64,000 nt of DNA. It comes from [Phialemoniopsis] sp. UDSM-2020 (Eukaryota; Ascomycota; Sordariomycetes; Thyridiales; Thyridiaceae). Of the stretch, positions 55,966 through 64,000 are shown one piece after another. The first letter of the stretch is position 1. Each line of letters opens with the position of its first letter. The translations under genes and the position numbers were made by a program. The stretch is from NCBI GenBank assembly GCA_018873225.1, contig JAEILZ010000001.1, forward strand, positions 8,370,001-8,434,000, read 5' to 3'. The notes below the pieces were generated by a model. The model was given only the letters and a program-made list of their open reading frames with translations. It ran no database searches and was not told the origin of the DNA.

Positions 55966-58900
55966 TCACCTCCCAGCGCCATCCTGCTCCTCGACCATGG
56001 CAGCAAGTGCGTCCTTGAGCGGACTCGAGTGCCTCATCCCGGGCACCGGCTTGCCCAGCTGCTGCTGCATCTGAGGGGGCGACACGACGACAACGGTATT
56101 GGGCCCCGCCGTGTCGGGCAGCGCGGGGCTCGTCCGGCGGCTCGAGCTGCTGCCCGTGCCGGCCCTGAGCGCGCGGCACGCCTCGAGCCGCCGGGCCTCG
56201 AAGAGGCGCGACCTTCGGCGCTCGCGCTCAATGTGCCGCGAGCGCAGCTGCACGTCGGCGTCGGCCTCGGCCATCTTGAGCTCCGACTCGGCGAGGATAG
56301 CGACGCGCTTCTCGGCCCGCGAGCACGCCTCGTCCAGGCGGCGCGCGATGGCGTCGGGTACCCCCTGCGCCGCGGGCTGCGTGTTGGACGCCTGGCTCCG
56401 GGGCCGCGCCGACCCGCCCCAGTCGCACCGAAAGTCGAGCGTCGTGCGCGACCGCCCGTCGCCCGAGTGCCAGACCGTCACCGTGTCGCCGTCGTGCAGC
56501 CGGACCCAGTGCTTCGAGGGCGCGTCGGGCCGCTTAGGCTCGTGCGACTCGAGCAGGGTGTCGTTGACGCGGATGCCGTTGGTCGCCTTGGTCGAGATGT
56601 AGAAGTGATACGAGGCCTCGTCTCCGCCTGACGGCAAGTTCCAGGGTCGAAAGTCGCGGGACGGGTCGTAGGCCTCCTTCCAAAGGAGCATCTTGAAGGC
56701 GTACTTGGGAACCCTGATCTCTTGCTTAGATTGGTAGACGCGCGTGTTTTCCGGCGCTCGCCCCCATGAAGTGAGCGACTCGGTAACCGTGACTGAGATA
56801 TTGGGAACGACAGAGCTGCTTGACGATTCCAGGGTTGCAACAACACGCTTGACAGGCGCAATGACAGGGACGATGATGTTTGTTTCGCCAGGGGCCGTGT
56901 CAGGGATATCGTCGTCGTCTGGGGCAGCCGTTGAGGGCACCACTTCCGCCTCCGTTTGCTCCAGCTTGGGATCCACCGAGGTCAGCAGCGCGCCATTGTC
57001 GTAGGGGCCCAGCGCAGTCTCGTCATCAAACGAATCTTCCACGGGCGGGAAGAACTTCATAGCCAGCTCCCACAACGGCGACTTGCCCTCTGCAAACTCC
57101 TCGCCCCTCCTTGCCGCTGCCTCCTTGAAGGCGTCATGCTGCAACTGCGTCATCTCCGGGTACCTCAGGTGCCAGGATTTCTTATCACCCGCAACCCAAT
57201 ACGCGCTTTTGTGGACAGGCGAGTCCATCTGGCGGCCCGACTGGATCCTTGAGATGGGCGGGATCAGCGTGTAAAGCATGTTTTCGGCGTCCTCAATGTC
57301 AGAAGGTGACTCCAGCCCGGCCTCCGACTTGAGCCTTTTGATGGTCGGTTTCTCTGTGACCTGAGCACCGTCAAATTCGTCGCTAGTGTCATAGGCTGGC
57401 TTCCTCTTGCTAGTATTGAATTCGCTTACAGACCGGCCAAGCAGGTCACCGCCGATCGTGCTCTTCATATTGAGATTGTCGAGAAAAGACTCGGCGCCGC
57501 CCAGGCTCTGTGACTCGACGTCAAACGTCATGTTGTTCAGCGCGTCGACCGAATAGCTCTTGGTCGCTGACAGAGGTACACCACCGCTCGATCGGTTCTG
57601 GGATTTTTGTGACCGCTGCTGCTGTTTCGGGGTCGATAGTTTTTGAGACTCGTAGCTGTCCTGTATCTCGGAATTCAAAATGTCGGTGCCAGAATAGCTC
57701 GAGCCAGACAGAGGGAGGTTGAGGCGGTTCGAAGGTATGACCCCAGAGCTCCCAATGGCCGATACGTTCACTTCGCCAAACAATCTCTGCCCTACATTAC
57801 CCGGCATAAACGTGTAGTTCTCCTTTTCTGACTCGTTGTTCTCGTCAAAGAACTCATCGTCGAGGATCTCGTCGTCGCTCGGAATCTGCTTCGTCTGCCT
57901 GTCCGCTAGGCTCAGCTGCGACGCGCTCTGCTCCAGCTCGTCGTCTGATATCTCATCAAAGGACGCCTTGAGGCTCTGTGGCGGCCTCATCGAGCCTGGC
58001 CCGCCGAGCCACGGGTGCTCCTTGAGCGTCTGCACGGTAGCGCGCTTCTCGGGTCGCCTCTGCAGCATGTCTACCAGGAATGAGATCCCGTCGCCGGTGA
58101 CATTTGCTTGGACCAGCGGCGCGATGTCGAGCGGTTTCGTCATGATTTGATGGAGAAGCTCAGAGTAGCTGATGCCGGTCCTGACCGGGTACGGCGGCGA
58201 ACCCGTCAGGGCGTAGAACAGGACACCGCCCAGTGACCATATATCGACGGCGTGGTCGTACCTCTGCCCCGGCGCGGCCCTCCGCTGCCTGTTGCGCGGG
58301 TTCCTCCTCCCGTATTCGTCGTACTCGGTATACTCGGAGTATACCTCTGGGGCACAATACAACAGCGTGCCGCAAAAAGTCCGCAGGAAAGTCTCCTCCT
58401 TATCAATCATCTTTGACAGCCCAAAATCGGTCAGCTTGACCACGAATGGCTGGTGGGACTGGATCAGAATGTTGTCTGGCTTGACGTCCCGATGCGTGAT
58501 GTTGTTTTCGTGCAGGTAACCAACCGCATCGATGAGCTGCCGCGCCATGATCTGGACGGTTGATTCGGGCAAAGGGCCTCGGTTGTTGATCCAACCACCC
58601 AGGTCGCCGCCAGGGACGAGCTCCATGATGATGATGAGCGATCTGTCCAACCAGTCGATATGCTCAATGTACTGCACGATACTCGGCTAAGTGGCTTGTT
58701 AGTGAGGACACCAATGGACACTATCTCCCCCTGGCGAGTGTAGAACGTACGTGTACCACCCTCTGCATGATCTTCATCTCATTCTCGACCTTTTGGTCCA
58801 GCACGCCGTTCTTCATAAAACGGCGCTTGTCCAGCTCCTTGGCGGCATACGGCCTGCCGTCGTACTTGGAGGTCACCTTGTGCACCGTCGCGAAGGCACC

Positions 58901-59930
58901 CTTTCCTATCTGGCCTACGCGATGGTACTTGTCGGAGCCGTTCCACTCCCTCGTCAGCCTCTCGCTACCGTCCTGCGTGGTCTCGTCCGGCAGTGCGACA
59001 TATCGGTGCTTGCTCTTCGAGGCGCCCTGGAGTCGGTGAACGGGGTTCTGGGAAAAGATGTTGACCTGCGACGGTCAGTCAGCCATGTATGCACGTCGAG
59101 TAGGTGTTAGGTCCAAGAATAAGAAACTTACATGGCCGTCGGGGCCAGCACTGATCGTCTGCTCCTGGTCCTCGGCAACCTCCTTGAGGTGTTGCAGGTA
59201 GGCCGAGAGGTTCCGGCGGTAGGCCACCTCGTACTCGCCGTCGCGGCGAGGTACGCGGACGCGAAAGGCCAGGTCGCTCGAGTCCTTGTGCATGAGAATG
59301 GAGATCTTTGAGCCGCTCTGCAGCATTCGCTTGGTGTCGCCGGGGTTGCGGGAGCGCGACTTGAGCAGGTGGTCGTCGACGATGGTGCCGTTGGTGGACT
59401 GGTCCTCAAGCATGAGCACGCCGTACTCGTTGATGAAGATGCGAAAGTGTATGTTGCTCAAGCGGCGGCAGGGGTCCTCGCGGAAGCAGATGTCGCAACG
59501 GTTGCTATTACGTCCAAAGGCGAAGCCCTGCAGCGGGTTCTTGACGGCGGCCGACAGGCGCAGAGCGATAGCGTGGCCACCACCGTCATGGGGGATGAGG
59601 CCGAAGTGGCTGGCCTCGTCCTCGAGGGAATAGTCGAGGTCGGCATTCTCGGCTTCGTCGCGGCCGACGAGGTGCTGCGAGTTCTCGATGGCTATCCTGG
59701 CGACCTCGCGGCGGGCGTTCTCGGTGCAGGGTATCAGGACGCATATGATGTCGGAGATGTCCTCGTCTGTGAAGCCCGAGTTCTGCTTGCCTAGCCGCCT
59801 GGGATCAAGCACATTCTGGGTGGCTGCGTGCAGAGAACAAGTCAGTACAGGTCCGAGAAGCTCGTGTGTCTGAGAACCTACCTTGCTGCGTCGGCTGGGT
59901 GGGTTGCGACTCGCCCTCGTCGGGATCCAT
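55966..59930 (-). CDS. RAD53: RAD53/CHK2-type checkpoint kinase with two FHA domains (1258 aa)
   Basis: Four exons: 59930-59882, 59823-59132, 59065-58751 and 58686-55966, 1259 codons. An N-terminal FHA domain (about 115-170) has FAFGRNSNRCDI, LSNIHFRI and STNGTIVDD, the phospho-Thr pocket. The kinase follows (about 290-610): the Gly loop IGKGAFATV, AAKEL with the catalytic Lys, HRDVKPDN, DFG, and GTLLYCAPEV. A long Ser/Thr/Gln-rich linker comes next, then a second FHA-like block near 1040-1130 (NGIRVNDTLL, HWVRLHDGDTVTVWHSG) and a basic coiled tail. The FHA-kinase-FHA order is that of yeast Rad53, the effector of the DNA-damage and replication checkpoint in the nucleus. Longer than yeast Rad53 because of the linker. 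Confidence 0.9.
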
Positions 59931-62323
59931 TGGCGCTGGCTTTATCGAGCAGCGGCAAGAGCGAGCTCCGACGATGAGCCCGCTGCCAGCATGAAGGGCG
60001 CTCGCCCGGGTGGAATTATGGGTGCAAAACGACGGAGAAGTGGATTACCCAACCTTGGTTCGAGACAATGGCGTTTAGATCGAGGGTTTGGCCGAGGACA
60101 GGTTCGAAGGAGGCGCCGGTTCCTCAGGCCTAACTGTTTGGTCGTCTAGGGTTTCCCTCCCTTCTGCGGTCAAAGAACAGCGGGCGCAGCACAGCGATTT
60201 TTGGTGGTTGTGGTGGGTGGTGGTGGGGTTGCCGTGGTGGTGGGAGCTAGGCAGATCCACCCCTTCCTGTCCAGTTCTCTGATAAGTGAGTGGAACTCAA
60301 CCGCCCAGCAACCAAACAATCAATTGACCAAGTCCAGACGACAAGACGGACAAGACGCCACTTTGTAAAAAGACGATCTGGCGCGAAACGAAACAAATCA
60401 AGAAATCCTGGCAAACTACGGAGAGCGGGAGGAGAAGGGAGAAGAAGCCATCCGAAATAGCGACCCGGACAATGTGACTGGCGGATCAGGTGCTCAAGGC
60501 GACTCGAGGCCAAACAAGGCGTCATAAGGCAAGTCAACGAGGTCTTGGGGTTCTGTGATGCGCGCGAACCCACTCCCCCCAGACGGAGAAAAAAAAAGTC
60601 GTTGATGGGTGGGCAGCCAGAGTCTCAGCTGAACGGTGCCTTGTACTCAACTCTACCTGCAGGGAGCCGACGGGGACCAGGGGCCGGCAGCCACACAAAC
60701 GTTTCCTGGCTGGGCGAGAGTGGTGGGATCGACTGGGATCCGGGTCTTGATCGACCTCTTCCCCGGCATTAGGACGGCCTCCAAGCCTCCAGTCGATTGG
60801 GTGGTGGTGATGCAGGGCGTTCCTGCGCTGCGCTACCGAGAACCTGGGATTCAGAGTGTTCCATGGGCGTTGCTTGTGCATCCCATGGTCACCCTCTCTT
60901 GTGCTCGGTCGTTTGTCGTGGTTTGTACTTTGTACCACGCACTGGATGAAGGCTAATTTGGTGAGCTAGGAGCATTGAGATACGTCCCTTGGTAAGCCGT
61001 TCTCTCAGTCTGGTCCTACATCAATCAATCCATCAAATCAATTGCACTAAAGATTGCGACTCGTTTTAGTGCCCGCCGAGTTCCACCACATCACCGGGAC
61101 GGCACGGCCGCGGACGGCGCAGCCACCAGCCCGCCGGCACAATCAACTCCTAGGATTACGTCCTTGATGGATGCACTCATCGAATCAGCCCGTGTCAGGG
61201 GGGCTCTTTTTCCCTTTCCGCAGCTGCCCATCGCCTATCAAACATCGCCAAGCATCAAGTTCACCCCGGAAATAAAGTTTGAAGGCTTCTTTCTGAACAA
61301 GGACATCCCAGCAGTTCTCTATTGCCATGAGTCATAGCTCTGCAGAACAAAAGGTAACCGGTGAGGATTGCCCAATTGTCACGGCTCTCTCGGCCGCCAT
61401 CCCACGGCGCACATTGCTTTTTGCAAAAGCTCGCTACCCTGCAAGTCGTCACATTGGGCATTCTCTTCGACAAGGGCTTGTCCCGTTCTCTGTCTCTGCT
61501 GCCCATGCAAGTGGATGTCAGAAAGGTTGACGGTTTGCTTTGTGGATGAACCTCGATCATTAACTGATCAACCAGGATTATCCCACTACCTAGGCATGAA
61601 TGAATGATTCGGTCTGTTAGCAATTTGGGTAGAGACTGATCCAAAACCTTCAACCTTTCTAACACCCACTTGCCATGTTGCCATGCTCATATCTCCAGGA
61701 AGATGAGCAGCAGATCAGCGTGCGCGCAGATCTCGCATCTTCTCGAAGCGAATTTCCGTATTCGACACTTTAACATCCCCTTAAGCGCTGAAAGTCGGCT
61801 TTTTGGTACCTTTTCACAGTACAACAATCGACGTAAAAGATCAACATTGATCACCTATCAACCCTGGAGAACCCTGGACAATCCTAGCAAACGAAAAACT
61901 CATTGGCGACGGCCTCTAGATCATCGACAAGGCTGTTCAATTCATGTACTTCAAAGTGTCTAGACTTACCTCTCAAGCTTCCTATTTGCTGATATCCTTG
62001 TGGGCGCCACTAAAGTACCAAAAAGCCGACTTTCAGCACTTAAGGGGATAAGTACATGTAAAACGAGGCTACCTGGGCAGTGTCCTTTCTCACCACTCCC
62101 ACGCATCAACTCACAAACATAGCTGCTGGTCGAGAACACTTGGGGTTGTACAGAAACGTACTCTTCATGTGCAAATTGGTAAAGCATCTCCCGAGCTCGG
62201 CCCTAGATGTTCTCAATCGAGTCAATGCATTCAATTGGTATCATGAACACTGCAATGCAATACATGTAAACGCCGTAAAAAGGTAACCCCGCAGGACCCA
62301 GCCGGTTGATGAAAAGCAAATGA
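59931..62323. other. Gene-poor 2.4 kb stretch
   Basis: Holds the RAD53-like promoter, a MITE-like element (separate entry) and the 3' flank of UTP23. Several short open frames exist around 60534-60956 and 61261-61665, but none has splice structure or family resemblance. Confidence 0.5.
61777..62047. mobile_element. MITE-like element, 271 bp with 34 bp terminal inverted repeats
   Basis: The left end 61777-61810 begins CCCCTTAAG and continues through GCTGAAAGTCGGCTTTTTGG. The same 34 bases occur inverted at 62014-62047 with two mismatches. The element has no coding capacity. The dinucleotide AT flanks both ends and could be a two-base target duplication. Size, structure and lack of genes fit a miniature inverted-repeat transposable element. 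Confidence 0.8.
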
Positions 62324-63329
62324 TCACGCCTCCCCCGCCACGGCTGTGGGCGCCGGCTGCTCCGTCGACTGCTCAGCCGCGTCCCCAGCGGTCTGGCCCG
62401 TCGCAGCGCCGGACTTATGTTTCCTCTTCCTCTTCTTCTTGGCCGGCTGTTCTCCGCCCTCGCCTTGCTCCGCCTTGTCCACCTTCTTGCCGTCGCCCTG
62501 CTGCTGCTTCCCCGCATCCGACTTCGTCTTCTTCTTCTTGACCGCTAACGGGTTCGGGCCCTTGGGTCCCTTGGCCTTCTTCTTCTTCGGCTTCTTGTCC
62601 TCCTTCTCCCCGTCCTCGTCATCGCTCCCGTCTTCATCGTCGTCGCCATCATCCCCCCTCTTCCTCTTCCCTCCCTCGCCACCGCCAACCTTTTTGATCT
62701 CGGCGCGGAACTTGGCCCGCTCGCCCCTCTCGCCCGCCCGCACCGTCCCCTCCGACAGCGGCTCCATGATCATGACGCTCCGGCTGACGTAGATGAGCGG
62801 GCACGCGCGCACCTCGCGCAGCGCGCGCCGCACCTCGAGGTCCTGGCTCGCCACCACGTACCGGTGCCGGTTGTCCCCCTTCTTCTTGTCGTCGACGACC
62901 GAGGTCAGGCACTCGAGCTCCGAGAGCGGCTCGGGGAAATCCTCGGGCCTGTGGCCGCAGCGCCGCCGCTCAAAGGTCTTGGCGTGGTCGATGACGGCCT
63001 CGAGCGAGCGGTCCTCGCGGCCCGCCGCGTAGAGGTGGCGCATGCAGCACTGCGTGATCATGGGCTTGACCTGGCCGTGCAGCGTGCGCTCGAGGGCGGG
63101 GACGAGGTCCATCTTGAAGCGGGCCGTGTCGCGGACAATTTCCGAGTCGACTGTTTGCGTGGATGTCGTGTCAGCATTGTTCAAGGCCTCGATCATGCGA
63201 GTCGTTCAAGAATCAGAAGTCTGGGGGTGAAAAACACGTACCGAGCACCTGGTACGGCTCGCGGAAGCCGAACCGGATCTCCAGCGTCTTCAGCATACGC
63301 CGGTACTGCTTTGACCGTTTGCCGCGCAT
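62324..63329 (-). CDS. UTP23: rRNA-processing protein UTP23-like (304 aa)
   Basis: Two exons: 63329-63242 and 63150-62324, 305 codons. The start MRGKRSKQYRRMLKTLE, the block FGFREPYQVLVDSEIV and MITQCCMRHLYA identify the UTP23 branch of PIN-domain proteins of the small-subunit processome. A Cys/His set (QCCMRH, FERRRCGH) suits the zinc finger that UTP23 has. HRYVVASQDLEVRRALR and CPLIYVSRSVMIMEP complete the PIN fold. The last 130 residues are a Lys/Glu-rich nucleolar-type tail (KEDKKPKKKKAKGPK). It acts in early pre-18S rRNA cleavage and snR30 release in the nucleolus. Confidence 0.93.
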
Positions 63330-64000
63330 TGTGATGGACTCCTGCGCTGTGCCAATCGAGCGTGATGTAGGTGGTGGGGATGAGGCCTTGCTCGATCTCG
63401 TGGAAATTTTTGGTACAACTTTTTTGCTCTTATCTTATCCTTATCGATTTCGGTGTCACCAAAATAACCTGGAAAAGAATCACAAGGGACTTGGCACTGG
63501 TCAATTAGAGTTTTTAGCGTGTGATTAGTTGACGACCCAGCCCGGAGGGGCACTGAGAAAATCGATTCGGCAGCCCCACTACCCAAAGATCATGCCGCTC
63601 AGAAGCCGTGTGCTCCGTTCAGGTCTGCAGGCTTAACTGTGTTGATCCATCGCCATTCGTCTATACGTTCTCCTCAGTGTTGTGCTCCAGAAAGCACGAC
63701 GACTATTCTATGTCTCCGAATCCCGAACGCCGTTAAGAATCAAAGCAATGGTGTAGAAACCTCCGGCCATGAAAAAATCATTAAAACGTGAACCTGTCCG
63801 CATAAAGTCAACCCTGCGTCCGGTGCCACCAAACTGCTCGACGCACACGCGTTCCTTAGCTGTCAGATCCATAGATCAAGTCGCACAACCTCGTGTCCTC
63901 GTAGACTGTAGATACTCCTTAAACGGTGGACCCGTAGAACCGTAGGCCGATCCAGGGCCTAGCCCACTGTGCTGTCATTACCCTCGGTCACTGACCGTCC
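63330..64000. other. Intergenic, no gene recognised
   Basis: UTP23 promoter and right edge of the window. No coding frame or RNA gene is convincing. Confidence 0.5.

Noticed and set aside
61261..61665. 134-codon minus-strand frame upstream of the MITE
   Set aside because: No homology pattern, mixed composition, no supporting splice sites.

Overview
The window is nuclear DNA from a filamentous ascomycete (Pezizomycotina, most likely a Sordariomycete). The genes carry many short GT-AG introns with CTAAC-type branch sites, coding parts are GC-rich with C/G-ending codons, intergenic parts are AT-richer, and the gene set is fungal: STT3, ARG1, ADE4, a two-FHA RAD53-type kinase, TBCE and UTP23. 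All exon models below were built by eye from splice consensus and frame continuity. Unless an entry says otherwise, each closes to an intact reading frame.

Region 1 (about 1-20 kb) looks accessory. It holds two unrelated polytopic membrane proteins (727-2241 and 4092-5837, both minus), a dienelactone-hydrolase-family enzyme (2923-3813), and a stand-alone RelA/SpoT-type nucleotide synthetase (6647-7456). Next comes a compact block of five lineage-specific genes (7936-19126). One is a coiled-coil protein. Three are related proteins with a MACPF (membrane attack complex/perforin)-like signature: one large with a coiled coil and two jacalin-like repeats at its C-terminus, and two short without them. 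The last is a small protein with a C-terminal hydrophobic segment. The large and one short MACPF-like gene are divergently transcribed from a shared 0.5 kb promoter region. This block is the most likely place for an undescribed system, perhaps pore-forming defence, allorecognition or competition.

Region 2 (about 20-64 kb) is mostly conserved core genome: dynein intermediate chain, ATP synthase subunit e, STT3, a large disordered protein with a CxxC pair, an aldo-keto reductase, tubulin cofactor E, a MaoC-type hydratase with a possible peroxisomal signal, a disordered Lys-rich protein, a mitochondrial-looking conserved protein, a bacterial-type PI-PLC protein, an intron-containing tRNA-Thr, amidophosphoribosyltransferase, argininosuccinate synthase, RAD53-like kinase and UTP23. 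Metabolic links are loose: ADE4 (purines) and ARG1 (arginine) lie side by side, and ARG1 has a perfect Gcn4/CPC1-type TGACTCA upstream.

Small mobile-element traces exist. A 271 bp MITE-like element with 34 bp inverted ends lies at 61777-62047. An element with inverted ends fills almost all of an 857 nt intron of ARG1 (52614-53385). Long stretches at 43.6-45.5, 47.8-49.6 and 59.9-62.3 kb have no convincing protein gene.
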